This document shows, in pieces, positions 36,249 to 45,922 of a stretch of DNA of 64,000 nt; position 1 is the first letter of the stretch, and each line of letters begins with the position of its first letter. The stretch is from Rhodothermales bacterium (lineage in GTDB: Bacteria > Bacteroidota > Rhodothermia > Rhodothermales > UBA10348): the NCBI GenBank assembly GCA_040221055.1, contig JAVJVN010000012.1, positions 236,890-300,889 on the forward strand, in the 5' to 3' direction. The translations under genes were made by a program, and so were the position numbers. The notes beneath the pieces are model-generated. The model was not told the DNA's origin. It made no database searches and saw only the letters and a program-made list of their open reading frames with translations.

Positions 36249-37154
36249 GGTATCGGGTTCGAAGACGTTTCCGGTAATGATCTCATACAGCTCGATGTAC
36301 CGGAGGGCGACTTGCACCCGGAAGTCATCGTCCAGATCCGGCAACTGTTGTCCCGGGAGGCCCTGGAAGTCGTGATCCATCAGCCATTCCCGGACGAACT
36401 CCTTCGAAAGCTGTCGTTGCGGTGCATTGCGTTCCAGTAGTGACGCGTACGTATCGGCATGGAAATACCGGGACGAGTCCGGGGTATGGATTTCGTCTAT
36501 GGCAACAAAGGCACCATCGGGGCGGCGGCCGAATTCGTATTTCGTATCGACCAGGATCAGACCGCGCTCCGCGGCACGTTCCGTCCCGCGGCGGAACAGG
36601 GCCATGGCCATATCCTCGAGGGCATCGAACTCCTGCGCCGTGAGGATGCCTGAAGCCAGGATCAGTTCACGGGTCGTGTCCTCATCGTGTCCCTCCACGG
36701 CTTTGGTGGCCGGGGTGAGGATGGGGGACGGGAGCGGGCTGTTCTGGACCAGTCCCTCGGGAAGTGGTTTTCCGCACAGCACCCGGTGACCGTCACGGTA
36801 GGTCCGCCAGGCATGCCCGGCAAGGTAGCCCCGAACGACGAATTCGACAGGAACGGGTTCGCATCGTACAGCCAGGGATACGTTGGGGTCCGGTATCGAA
36901 AGCAGGTGGTTCGGTACGATGTCCGAGGTTTGCTCGAAGAACCAGGCGGCCAGTCGATTCAAGACTTGGCCCTTGAAGGGTATGGTCTGGCGCAGGATGT
37001 GATCGAATGCACTGATCCGATCGCTCGTGACCAGGATGAGATGATCTCCAAGGGCGTACGTGTCCCTCACTTTGCCCGCGTAATGGGCTCCGAACCGGGT
37101 GAACGAGGTGCCCGGGACGGTATGGTCCAACTGGGCACGGACAAGATCCCTCAT
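36189..37154 (-). CDS. purC: SAICAR synthase
   Basis: 321 residues, the longer (~300-residue) class rather than the ~240-residue E. coli type. It joins aspartate to CAIR with ATP in purine synthesis. Marks: AGKVRDTYALGDHLILVTSD, RISAFDHILRQTIPFKG, VPVEFVVRGYLAGHAW, and the ATP-site ILVDTKYEFGRRPDG. The start codon overlaps the stop of a LacI regulator (ATGA), so the two are cotranslated. Its last ~20 codons overlap moaE on the opposite strand. Confidence 0.95.
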   Translation of the reverse strand: MRDLVRAQLDHTVPGTSFTRFGAHYAGKVRDTYALGDHLILVTSDRISAFDHILRQTIPFKGQVLNRLAAWFFEQTSDIVPNHLLSIPDPNVSLAVRCEPVPVEFVVRGYLAGHAWRTYRDGHRVLCGKPLPEGLVQNSPLPSPILTPATKAVEGHDEDTTRELILASGILTAQEFDALEDMAMALFRRGTERAAERGLILVDTKYEFGRRPDGAFVAIDEIHTPDSSRYFHADTYASLLERNAPQRQLSKEFVREWLMDHDFQGLPGQQLPDLDDDFRVQVALRYIELYEIITGNVFEPDTSVDPISRIERNIDAALASG

Positions 37155-38176
37155 GCTGATTTCCTGGATGTTCTTCGGATGTTCAGGGTCGGAGAAACCA
37201 CGATGGTCCGGGCAGGGCCGGGCTCCAGCCCGGAAATCCGGGCCAACAGGCGTTCTGTAGCAGAAAAGCCGATTCTTTGCATGGATTGATCCACGGACGA
37301 GAGCCCAATGTACCTGCTGGTCTTGATGTCATCGTATCCCACCAGAGCCACGTCATCGGGCGCGGAAAGGCCCCGGTCGTTCAATGCGGCCAGGGCTCCG
37401 ATGGCTTGGACATCCGAACTGGCAAAAACCGCCGTGACGTCCGGCCGCTCGGTCAAGAGCCGCTCCATGGCGTCGTATCCATCCTCTTCGGAAAAACCAC
37501 CGTGCTTTCCGACATGTCCCATGACGATGAGCGATTCATCCACCGAGCGCCCCTGTTCGCTGAGTGCGGCACGATACCCTGAAATCCGTTGCCGCTGTAA
37601 TTCACCATCTCCACTCGCACGGATCATGGCTACGTGCTCGTGCCCTTCCTGCAGCAGATGTTGAACGGCCTGACGGGCACCTGCGGCATCGTCCCATCGG
37701 AACCCGTCGAACGCGTCGTGGCCATGTCCGATCAATACGGTCGGGGAGTGCATGGTCATCAGCTCCCTGCGTACGGATTCCGTTATCGGGACACCGCACA
37801 AAAGCAGTCCGCGGACCGCGCCACGCTGGAGGAAGTCCACCAGGGCACGTTCGGGATGACTGGATCCGAGATCGCAGATCAACAGGTCCAGTGCATGCTC
37901 ACGCAGAACCGTACGGATACCCTTCAGCAATTCGTTCTGGAAGGGCGCCGTGAACGAGGGAAGGGCCACGGCCAACGAGTTGTATTCCTGCTGGGCCAAT
38001 GATCGTGCGGTGCGATCGGGACGGTACTGGAGCTCCTCGATGGCCTGCTCGACCCGTGCCCGTGTGGGCTCGGCCACCTCCGGAGACTGGTTCAGCACAC
38101 GGGATACCGTGGAAATGGCCACTCCGGCACGTTCCGCTACATCGTAAATCGTGATTCTGGTCTTTTCTCTGCTCAT
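37151..38176 (-). CDS. LacI-family regulator coupled to purC
   Basis: 341 residues. The LacI helix-turn-helix and hinge are at residues 7-60 ([20 protein letters not shown], then [15 protein letters not shown]). The rest is a periplasmic-binding-type effector domain ([51 protein letters not shown]). The effector is unknown; the coupling to purC suggests a purine-related signal, as in PurR, which belongs to the same family. It is divergent from copA by 79 bp. Confidence 0.88.
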   Translation of the reverse strand: MSREKTRITIYDVAERAGVAISTVSRVLNQSPEVAEPTRARVEQAIEELQYRPDRTARSLAQQEYNSLAVALPSFTAPFQNELLKGIRTVLREHALDLLICDLGSSHPERALVDFLQRGAVRGLLLCGVPITESVRRELMTMHSPTVLIGHGHDAFDGFRWDDAAGARQAVQHLLQEGHEHVAMIRASGDGELQRQRISGYRAALSEQGRSVDESLIVMGHVGKHGGFSEEDGYDAMERLLTERPDVTAVFASSDVQAIGALAALNDRGLSAPDDVALVGYDDIKTSRYIGLSSVDQSMQRIGFSATERLLARISGLEPGPARTIVVSPTLNIRRTSRKSA

Positions 38177-38255
38177 GGATGGGAAGATACCTCAAGCGGG
38201 CAACATGCGACGCTGGAGAGTTCGAAGAAATGACGATCAGCGAACCTGTGGCCCC

Positions 38256-40694
38256 ATGCGACGTGCCATGTCCATGGCACACACAGAAATGTCGGTTCCG
38301 GTTGACGGTATGACGTGTACCGCGTGCGCGTTGCGCATAGAGCGCAAGTTGGGCAAGGCGGATGGCGTGGACCGGGCCGTGGTGAATTACGCCACGGAAG
38401 AGGCCGTGGTGCGGGGAAGTGACCTCAATCTGCGTGACGTGGTGGACGTCATCGAGCGCACCGGATATGCCGTTCGGACATCTCTTGCCGAGGCGGTTTT
38501 TGATCAGGAGGACGTAGCGTCCAAGGCAAGGGAACACTTGCTGTCGACGAACGGAGTCGTCAAGGTCCAAGCAACGACCGTGGGCGATGCAGCCGGTCTG
38601 GTCATCCACTACATTCCGGGTATGCTCCCCGGACGGGACCTGCAAGAGATCCTGGACGGGTACGACAGTTCCTCGTCCGTTCCGGCCGGCGCGTCGGAGG
38701 AAGGGCGGAAGAGTGCCCGTCAAGGAAAATTACGCAGCCGGTTGATCGTGGCCGCGGTATTGTCCGTGCCTCTTGCGGTTCTTGCCATGAGTCACGGCGC
38801 CTGGCACATCCCCGGAGATGCCTGGATCCAGTTCCTGCTGGCCACTCCGGTCGTTTTCTGGGCGGGTTTGCCCTTCTTCAGAGGGGCGTGGACGGCATTG
38901 CGGCACGGCGCAACCGACATGAACTCGCTCGTGGCGCTCGGTGTCGGTGCGGCGTGGTTGTACTCCACAGCCGCCCTGCTGGTACCGGGGTTTTTCCCTG
39001 AAACCGCCCATCCTGACGTGTATTTCGAGGCGGCGGCAGTCATCGTGACCCTCATCCTGCTGGGACGATGGTTGGAGGAACGGGCCAAAGGAAAGACAGG
39101 AGCGGCCGTCCGTCACCTCATGGAGTTGCAGCCGGATCGCGTCCGGCGAGTGGATGCCGCAGGCGATGTATGGGTGGATGGAGCCGACATCGTCCTGGCC
39201 GATCGCGTGCGGGTCCTGCCCGGAGAGCGGATACCGGTGGATGCACGGATCATTGAAGGGTCATCCCATGTCGATGAGAGCATGCTGACCGGGGAGGCCC
39301 ATCCTGTGACCCGGAGCGTCGGAGATCGCGTAACGGCAGGTACGCTGAATGGAAACGGCCCATTGTTGCTGGAAGTCATCCGGACGGGATCCAACACCCT
39401 GTTGGGACAAATCGTGGACCGCGTTCAGAAAGCCCAGGCCTCCAAGGCGCCCATCCAACACCTGGCCGACCGGATTGCTGCGATATTCGTTCCGGTGGTC
39501 ATGGTCATCTCGGCCATCACGGCCGTGGTATGGTACGTCGCCGGTCCCGAGCCGGCCTTCAACCATGCCCTTCTGCGAGCAGTGACCGTATTGATTATTG
39601 CCTGTCCATGTGCGCTGGGACTGGCCACACCGACAGCCATCGTGGTGGCGACCGGACGATCGGCCGCACGCGGTATCCTCATCCGGGATGCAGCCGCCCT
39701 GCAACGCGCCGAAAGCGTATCCGTGGTCGCCATGGACAAGACGGGCACCATTACCGAAGGCCGTCCGCGTGTGACCGGTATAACCGGAGTGGAAGACGGC
39801 ACTGCCGTGGAGGAGGCACAGGCACGGACGATGACCCTGGCCGCTGCGCTCGAGGCCCACTCCGAGCATCCCCTGGCGTCAGCCGTCAATGCCGAGGCCA
39901 AGCGAACGGGACTGCATGTCCCAATGGCGTCGGAGGTGGCGTCCGTGACCGGCCGAGGCATGATTGGAACGGTTAACGGCCAGCAGGTACGCGTCGGAAG
40001 CAGATCCTTCCTGAACGAGGCCGGAATTGCTGTACCGGAAGTCAATCCGGAGCACGCTGCATCGGCCGAAATCCATGTGTCCCGGGACCGTGAATGGGTC
40101 GGAGCCATTCATGTCAGTGATCGCATCCGTGATGATGCCGCAGCCACCATCCGTGCACTCCGGCAGCGTGGCATCCGGGTGGTCATGCTGACGGGCGATC
40201 ATGAAGCAAGCGCACAAGCGACTGCGGTGATCGCCGGGGTGGATGACGTTGAATCCGGGTTGTTGCCGGGTGGCAAAGCCGATGCCATACAACGCCTCCA
40301 GGCCGAAGGATACGTGGTCGCCATGGTGGGAGATGGAATCAACGATGCTCCCGCATTGGCTCAGGCCGATATCGGGATTTCCGTGCGGAGTGGCACGGAC
40401 ATTGCCATGGAGGCCAGCGACATCACGCTCATGAGCAATGATCTTGATCGCATTGCCCAGGCGCTGGATCTCTCCCGCCGCACCATGCGCACCATCCGTC
40501 AGAACCTGTTCTTTGCGTTCATCTACAATGTCATATTCATTCCTGTGGCCGCCGGGGTACTGTACCCGGGACCAGGATGGTTGCTGAGTCCGATCATGGC
40601 ATCGGCAGCCATGGCGCTATCCAGCGTATCCGTTGTATCAAACAGTCTCCGCCTGGGACGCTCGTTCCGGTCGGAGGGAACCCCTGAATCATGA
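38256..40694 (+). CDS. copA: Copper-exporting P1B-type ATPase
   Basis: 812 residues from ATG 38256; ATGs at 38268 and 38274 are alternatives. The N-terminal metal-binding domain has GMTCTAC (C21, C24). A second HMA-like segment (residues ~85-140, [19 protein letters not shown]) has lost its CxxC. Eight membrane helices, the transmembrane CPC (C450-P-C452) of copper pumps, phosphorylation site D494-KTGT, an HP motif (EHPLASAV), TGD and [10 protein letters not shown] are all present. Exports Cu(I) from the cytoplasm. A CopZ-like gene follows by ATGA overlap. Confidence 0.94.
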   Translation: MRRAMSMAHTEMSVPVDGMTCTACALRIERKLGKADGVDRAVVNYATEEAVVRGSDLNLRDVVDVIERTGYAVRTSLAEAVFDQEDVASKAREHLLSTNGVVKVQATTVGDAAGLVIHYIPGMLPGRDLQEILDGYDSSSSVPAGASEEGRKSARQGKLRSRLIVAAVLSVPLAVLAMSHGAWHIPGDAWIQFLLATPVVFWAGLPFFRGAWTALRHGATDMNSLVALGVGAAWLYSTAALLVPGFFPETAHPDVYFEAAAVIVTLILLGRWLEERAKGKTGAAVRHLMELQPDRVRRVDAAGDVWVDGADIVLADRVRVLPGERIPVDARIIEGSSHVDESMLTGEAHPVTRSVGDRVTAGTLNGNGPLLLEVIRTGSNTLLGQIVDRVQKAQASKAPIQHLADRIAAIFVPVVMVISAITAVVWYVAGPEPAFNHALLRAVTVLIIACPCALGLATPTAIVVATGRSAARGILIRDAAALQRAESVSVVAMDKTGTITEGRPRVTGITGVEDGTAVEEAQARTMTLAAALEAHSEHPLASAVNAEAKRTGLHVPMASEVASVTGRGMIGTVNGQQVRVGSRSFLNEAGIAVPEVNPEHAASAEIHVSRDREWVGAIHVSDRIRDDAAATIRALRQRGIRVVMLTGDHEASAQATAVIAGVDDVESGLLPGGKADAIQRLQAEGYVVAMVGDGINDAPALAQADIGISVRSGTDIAMEASDITLMSNDLDRIAQALDLSRRTMRTIRQNLFFAFIYNVIFIPVAAGVLYPGPGWLLSPIMASAAMALSSVSVVSNSLRLGRSFRSEGTPES

Positions 40695-40900
40695 AAAAAA
40701 CCATTGAAATATCCGGAATGAGCTGCGGGCACTGCGTGCACGCCGTCCGGGACGCCTTGTCCGGGCTGGCCTCTGTGCAAGTGGAAGACGTTGCCATCGG
40801 GAAAGCGGTCGTTCTCGCCGAACCCTCGGCTACCGACGACGAAATCCGTGCAGCCATCGCGGAGGAGGGCTTTACGGTCACGTCCGTTCACACCGAATAG
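40691..40900 (+). CDS. copZ: CopZ-like copper chaperone
   Basis: 69 residues, a single HMA ferredoxin-like domain. The copper-binding loop is GMSCGHC with CxxC. The ends IAEEGFTV are typical. It carries Cu(I) to the ATPase. Its start overlaps the copA stop by 4 bp, and its stop is 2 bp from the end of the convergent reductase gene. Confidence 0.93.
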   Translation: MKKTIEISGMSCGHCVHAVRDALSGLASVQVEDVAIGKAVVLAEPSATDDEIRAAIAEEGFTVTSVHTE

Positions 40901-40902
40901 TC

Positions 40903-42285
40903 TCAGGTTCGTCCGAGAACGGCCAGCATCTCGGCCGTACGTGTGAACTTGAGGCGCGGACGTCCCTGGGATAGACCGCGTTCACGCTCCATTTCGTCCA
41001 GACGAAGCCAATCGGCATAACTGATCCACGGGACCCTGCGTTCGTCCAGCAATGACCGGATGTCGCCGGCAGCGGGATGGAAATGGATGCCGGACCGCCA
41101 GTCTTCCAACATGCATTCGGCGGTCTCCACGGCATCGGGCTTGTTGGTCCCGATGACGCCACTGGGGCCTCTCTTTATCCAACCTGCCGCATAGACGCCG
41201 TCTACGCGCGCGCCATCGGGCAACACCACGCGTCCCTTGTCGTTGTGGATGACCCCCCAATCGTCCCGGAAAGGAACATCCGGGAGGGCGACCCCCATGT
41301 AACCCACAGACCGGAACACCAAGCCGGCCGGCCAGCTTTGGAACTCGTCGGTCGGCACGGCCGAGATTCGACCGCCTCGGCCGGGCTCCAGCCGATTCCG
41401 GACGAGTTTGATGGACGATACTCCGCCGTCGTCTCCCGGAATCAGTTCGACCGGTGACAGCAGGAATCGGATTTGGCACTCCCGCTCCGCTCCGGGTCGG
41501 GAGCCCCCCACGTAGGATTGGAGCACATCCAGGATGGATGTCGTGGCCCGATCAGGATTGGCTTCGAGCGCAGCCGCTGAATGCGGGTCCAAGGTGACTT
41601 CTTCGGCCAGGGTCCGGGCCGATGCCGTCTCCAACTCGCCCATTTCCTTGATCTCTGGCAAGGTGAAGGCCGCTTGCGCCGGACCTCGCCGACCCACCAT
41701 CATGACTTCGCGGACCCGGCTCTCCGCCAGCGCGTCCAGAGCGTAATCGGCAATGTCGGTCCGGCGGAGCTCATCCACGGTGCGGCACAGGATGCGCGCG
41801 ACATCCACGGCCACGTTTCCGACGCCGATGACGGCCACCCGCTCCTGCGAAAGATCGAACGTCAGATCCCTGAAGTCCGGATGACCGTTGTACCACGCGA
41901 CGAACTCCGTAGCAGAGTGGCTGCGCGGGAGATCCTCGCCCGGGATGCCCAGGGAGCGGTCTACCTGGGCTCCGGTACAGAAACACACGAAGTGATAGTG
42001 CCGGGCCAGATCGGCGAGTGCGAGATCGCGACCGAATTCCACATTCCCGAAGAACCGGAAACCGTCCCTGGCCGCGGTCTTGTCGAAAACGCGTGTCACG
42101 TTCTTGATTTTTTCGTGATCGGGCGCGACGCCAGCCCGCACCAACCCGTGGGGTGTGGGCAACCGATCGAAAAGGTCCACCTCCACGGTAATATCGGATT
42201 GTTTGAGCAGGTGCTCGGCGGCATAGAAACCGGCGGGGCCGGCACCTACAATGGCAACGCGGACAGTGGAATCCGTCTGACCCAT
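40903..42285 (-). CDS. FprA-type ferredoxin/adrenodoxin-NADP reductase
   Basis: 460 residues. The FAD motif is VAIVGAGPAGFYAAEHLL; PHGLVRAGVAPDHEKIKN is the typical substrate loop; the NADPH motif is VAVIGVGNVAVDVARIL; VGRRGPAQAAFTLPEIKE and the C-terminal AGWIKRGPSGVIGTNKPDA complete the adrenodoxin-reductase-like signature. It moves electrons between NADPH and ferredoxin. The ferredoxin partner is not in the window. It is convergent with copZ and divergent from the giant outer-membrane gene. Confidence 0.9.
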   Translation of the reverse strand: MGQTDSTVRVAIVGAGPAGFYAAEHLLKQSDITVEVDLFDRLPTPHGLVRAGVAPDHEKIKNVTRVFDKTAARDGFRFFGNVEFGRDLALADLARHYHFVCFCTGAQVDRSLGIPGEDLPRSHSATEFVAWYNGHPDFRDLTFDLSQERVAVIGVGNVAVDVARILCRTVDELRRTDIADYALDALAESRVREVMMVGRRGPAQAAFTLPEIKEMGELETASARTLAEEVTLDPHSAAALEANPDRATTSILDVLQSYVGGSRPGAERECQIRFLLSPVELIPGDDGGVSSIKLVRNRLEPGRGGRISAVPTDEFQSWPAGLVFRSVGYMGVALPDVPFRDDWGVIHNDKGRVVLPDGARVDGVYAAGWIKRGPSGVIGTNKPDAVETAECMLEDWRSGIHFHPAAGDIRSLLDERRVPWISYADWLRLDEMERERGLSQGRPRLKFTRTAEMLAVLGRT

Positions 42286-42469
42286 GACTTTTCGAAGGAA
42301 TAGTGAACGTGGCAGACCAATGTACTTTCTGTCGTCAGGTCAGGCAAGCAGGAATCCACCATGTGGTCGTAGGGAAACTGCCCACATCACCGTGGGTACG
42401 CCATTCGTGAACCATCCTGAACGCATGCATTTCCGTTCGACCTTCCACTGTATGATCCGTATCGGTCCG

Positions 42470-45400
42470 ATGGGATGGATGTGTGGTAGGGTGTTCACCA
42501 TGGCTTGGGTCCTGGTCCTTCTCGCCGCGCCACCCGGGGCGGCAGCGCAGGACGCGGAACCGTCGTGGACGGTCGGTCACGATACGTTGAAGGTCTCAGG
42601 TGTCGGCCCCTTCCTGTTGAAGCCGTGGCTCATAAAGGGCACGTTGCAGTTGCGGGATGCCGGCAGGGACGAGCCCATCCAGGCATCTGGCGTGGACTGG
42701 GAGCGCGGCCTGGTTTCGTTCCAGGGACTTGTTGCCGACACGGCTTCGTGGGTGCTGGTCGCCCGGTACCAGTACATCCCGCTGTCTGTGGGCACCGTTC
42801 GATCGGCTTGGTCGTCCCAGGCGGGAAGTCCTCCGGACGCCGGGGAACGCGGGAACGTTCATGTGCAGGCATCTGCATCCAGACTGGTTCAGTCCGGGTC
42901 CATCACGCGTGGTGTGGTCGCAGGATCCGGACGCGACGCAAGTGTCGAGTCGGCGCTCAAGTTCGAATTGGAAGGGGAGATAGCGCCAGGAGTGCAGGTC
43001 ACGGCATCCCTTACCGATGAGGATACGCCCATCCTGCCCCAAGGCACGACACGCCGGCTGGACCAATTGGACCGGGTCTTCATCCGGATCGCCTCCCGTC
43101 AGGGCATGGTGGACATGGGGGACATCGAGGTACGCTCGGACGCTGGTCAATTCGGCCGTGTCCGCCGCAATTTACAGGGCGTAAAATTCCAGACCGGAAG
43201 TCCACGCTCGTTGGCACAGTTCGGGGCGGTCGGAGCGGTCTCCAAGGGGCGTTTCCGGTTCCAGCAACTGGATACCGCGGATGGTGTGCAGGGGCCGTAC
43301 CGGTTGCGGGGGGATCAAGGGGAGCCGTTCATCCTGGTCGTACCCGGATCGGAACGGGTCTATCTGGATGGCACCCTTCTCGAACGGGGTGAGCTGGCGG
43401 ATTATACCATGGATTACCACACGGCCGAGATCATGTTCACGGCACGGCATCTCATTGGCAGGGAGACCCGTATCCGGGTTGAGTTCGAGTATTCAGTGAA
43501 CCAGTTCACCCGTACATTCCTTCTGTCCGATGCCACCGTTCGACTCGGATCCGAAGGCAGGTTGGGGACGGCCGGCGTGACCTGGATCCGGGAAGCGGAT
43601 GGATCGGCCTTCACCCAGGAACTCGCGTTCACGGCAGCGGACTCATTGGCCGTCATGGAGGCAGGGGATGAACGGGCGGTTCGGTCGGGGGCTCGCGTGG
43701 TGGCGTACAATCCGGAAGCCCCGTACACCCAGTACGTTAAGGAAACGGCAGCCGATGGCACGGAGCAATTCCGCGTACTCACGTCAACGCCGGACCCTGG
43801 AACGGACGTGTATCGCGTGATCTTCTCCCGGGTGGGTCCCGGAAATGGGAACTATGAGCGGACCGGATTGGCCGTGAACGGTGTCGTATATACGTATGCG
43901 GGTCCCGGACAGGGCGAATATGATCCTGTTGTACCCTTGTCCGCGCCGACGGCACAGGACCTCCTGGTCCTGAGGACTACGCTGGATGGCATTCCTGGCG
44001 TGCGGGTGTCGGGTGAAGTGGCAACCTCCCGTCGTGACCTGAATACGCTTTCGTCCCTCGACCATGAAGATGATAACGGGCTGGCATGGCGGGTGGACGT
44101 GCACTCCCGACGCATGCACATGCGCTCATTCTGGTCCTCCTTCCGCCTGGAATCCTCCCGGCGGAGCGCCCATTTTGCCTCCTTTGCGCGCACCCGGGAC
44201 GTGGATTTTGCCTACATGTGGAACCTGGACCCGTCCGACCTGCTTGGGAATGCCCTGGTTGGCGTCCCTGAGCACCTTTCGAGTGCTGAGGTGATGGTCG
44301 GCCGGGGGGACAGTACGCGACTCGCCGTCGGGTTCGACCGGTTGGATCTGGGTGCCGTCTTCAACGGGAGCTCGGTTTTCGCTGAACTGGGTTCCGTGGA
44401 GTCCAATCGACCCGAAATGGCCTTCCGCGCCGAACAGACGGAAACGCATCGCGTGGATCAGGATCTGGAGGGCAGGTGGAGACGGTATTCGACACGTCTG
44501 GGGGCACCTGCCGAGTGGCGCATACGGCCGTTCGTCACGTGGAAATCCGAACACCTGGACACGGAAAATGCCCGGCCCATGCTGTCCGCCGCGCCGGATT
44601 TCCTTCAATACACGGGTGGACTCACGGCCCGGTCCGGTTCCTGGTCGGGCCAGGTAACCACTACCATCCGCGACGAAACCCGCTGGATACAGGGCCCGTC
44701 CGGCGCAGCGGTGTCCTCGGGTTCGGATGCCCGGATCTGGATGGTCCAGACGGGTACGGCGTACCAGGGAAGTCGGGGTCAGTGGACCATGGATGTCGGC
44801 AGCCGGAGAACGACGGTGGCGGGCGCCGAAGCAGACCACGCCCTGTTGCTTGGGCTGTCCACGAACACGCGGCTCAACGACCGTATCCGACTGCTTGCGA
44901 CCTACAATGCCCGGTCGGAGCGGTCGGCCGTGCTGCAGGAGATATTCGTCCGGACCGGCGCAGAGCGCGGCGAATACGTATGGGATGATTTCAATGGGGA
45001 TGGCATCATCCAGGTGGATGAATTCCTTCCTGAAACCAACCCGTCGGAAGGCGAATATGTCCGGGCATTGTTGCCGGCCGATTCGTTGGAAGCCGTCACC
45101 TCTGTACAGGCCCGGGTTCGTCTGGATCGTGAAGTCGGAGGAGGAAGCCTGTTGCGCCGCATGGGACTGTCAAGTACGATAGAGGTCATGGAGAACAGCC
45201 GCTCCGCGGACAGGCGAGCCATTTATACTCTGCAGCCGTCGGCCCTGCGGATTCCGGGCGAAACCATCCAGGGGCGGTTGAGGCTGGTCCAACGGGTATC
45301 CTTCTTTCCGGCTGCACACATTCTTGGACTGGATCTTCTGGCTCAGGTGGTCCGCTCCCTGAATGGTTTGTCTACCGGCTCCGAATCCCGTACGGCATCG

Positions 45401-45913
45401 ATCGTGCAGGCGTCATTCCGCTATCGGCCCGTCACACACTTGGAATGGGGACTTAGACTGGCGCGTGAGGTGGAGGCGTCTGAAAGCAGTGCCTTTGTCA
45501 CACGCTCCTATGATATCCTGGGGCGTGAGGTTGAGCCGTCGCTCCGATATCGTTGGCCCGAGGGCTGGACGGTCAAGGCGGCACCTTTGTTGGCGTGGAA
45601 ACGGGAAAAACGATTCAAGAGTACCGCCCGGGTCCTTCAAATCCCGCTGGAAGTGGTCCGGGAATGGGGGCCGAAGGCCCGTTCCACCGTCCGAATCGAA
45701 CATGCCAGGAACAACCTGGACGCCGCCCGTGCCGGACTGGTTGCCTGGGAATTGACGGACGGCCGGGGAAGCGGGAGCTCCTGGTTGTGGCGACTGGGTA
45801 TCCAGGCCGAACTGAACGAATCCCTTACGGCCCGACTGGGATACGACGGCCGAAAACCATCCCGGGGATCGACCATCCATACCGGGAGATTCCAGTTGAC
45901 CGCGTTTTTCTGA
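42470..45913 (+). CDS. Giant outer-membrane protein of unknown function
   Basis: 1,147 residues from ATG 42470, chosen because it starts a plausible signal peptide (MGWMCGRVFTMAWVLVLLAA, cleavage at GAAAQ). Upstream ATGs at 42425 and 42284 are in frame. Segments such as ILPQGTTRRLDQLDRVFIRI, VRSDAGQFGRVRRNLQGVKF, PFILVVPGSERVYLDGTLLE and YTMDYHTAEIMFTARHLIG recur in a family of large uncharacterised envelope proteins of Bacteroidota, Chlorobiota and Gemmatimonadota. The C-terminal half is strand-rich and ends in AFF, suggesting a large barrel. An EF-hand-type loop, DFNGDGIIQVDE, is encoded at 44987-45022. Confidence 0.75.
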   Translation: MGWMCGRVFTMAWVLVLLAAPPGAAAQDAEPSWTVGHDTLKVSGVGPFLLKPWLIKGTLQLRDAGRDEPIQASGVDWERGLVSFQGLVADTASWVLVARYQYIPLSVGTVRSAWSSQAGSPPDAGERGNVHVQASASRLVQSGSITRGVVAGSGRDASVESALKFELEGEIAPGVQVTASLTDEDTPILPQGTTRRLDQLDRVFIRIASRQGMVDMGDIEVRSDAGQFGRVRRNLQGVKFQTGSPRSLAQFGAVGAVSKGRFRFQQLDTADGVQGPYRLRGDQGEPFILVVPGSERVYLDGTLLERGELADYTMDYHTAEIMFTARHLIGRETRIRVEFEYSVNQFTRTFLLSDATVRLGSEGRLGTAGVTWIREADGSAFTQELAFTAADSLAVMEAGDERAVRSGARVVAYNPEAPYTQYVKETAADGTEQFRVLTSTPDPGTDVYRVIFSRVGPGNGNYERTGLAVNGVVYTYAGPGQGEYDPVVPLSAPTAQDLLVLRTTLDGIPGVRVSGEVATSRRDLNTLSSLDHEDDNGLAWRVDVHSRRMHMRSFWSSFRLESSRRSAHFASFARTRDVDFAYMWNLDPSDLLGNALVGVPEHLSSAEVMVGRGDSTRLAVGFDRLDLGAVFNGSSVFAELGSVESNRPEMAFRAEQTETHRVDQDLEGRWRRYSTRLGAPAEWRIRPFVTWKSEHLDTENARPMLSAAPDFLQYTGGLTARSGSWSGQVTTTIRDETRWIQGPSGAAVSSGSDARIWMVQTGTAYQGSRGQWTMDVGSRRTTVAGAEADHALLLGLSTNTRLNDRIRLLATYNARSERSAVLQEIFVRTGAERGEYVWDDFNGDGIIQVDEFLPETNPSEGEYVRALLPADSLEAVTSVQARVRLDREVGGGSLLRRMGLSSTIEVMENSRSADRRAIYTLQPSALRIPGETIQGRLRLVQRVSFFPAAHILGLDLLAQVVRSLNGLSTGSESRTASIVQASFRYRPVTHLEWGLRLAREVEASESSAFVTRSYDILGREVEPSLRYRWPEGWTVKAAPLLAWKREKRFKSTARVLQIPLEVVREWGPKARSTVRIEHARNNLDAARAGLVAWELTDGRGSGSSWLWRLGIQAELNESLTARLGYDGRKPSRGSTIHTGRFQLTAFF

Positions 45914-45922
45914 GCCTGTCCA

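Noticed and set aside
38177-38255. CueR- or CsoR-type operator upstream of copA
   Set aside because: No clear MerR-type dyad with 19-bp spacing and no CsoR palindrome in the 79-bp gap.
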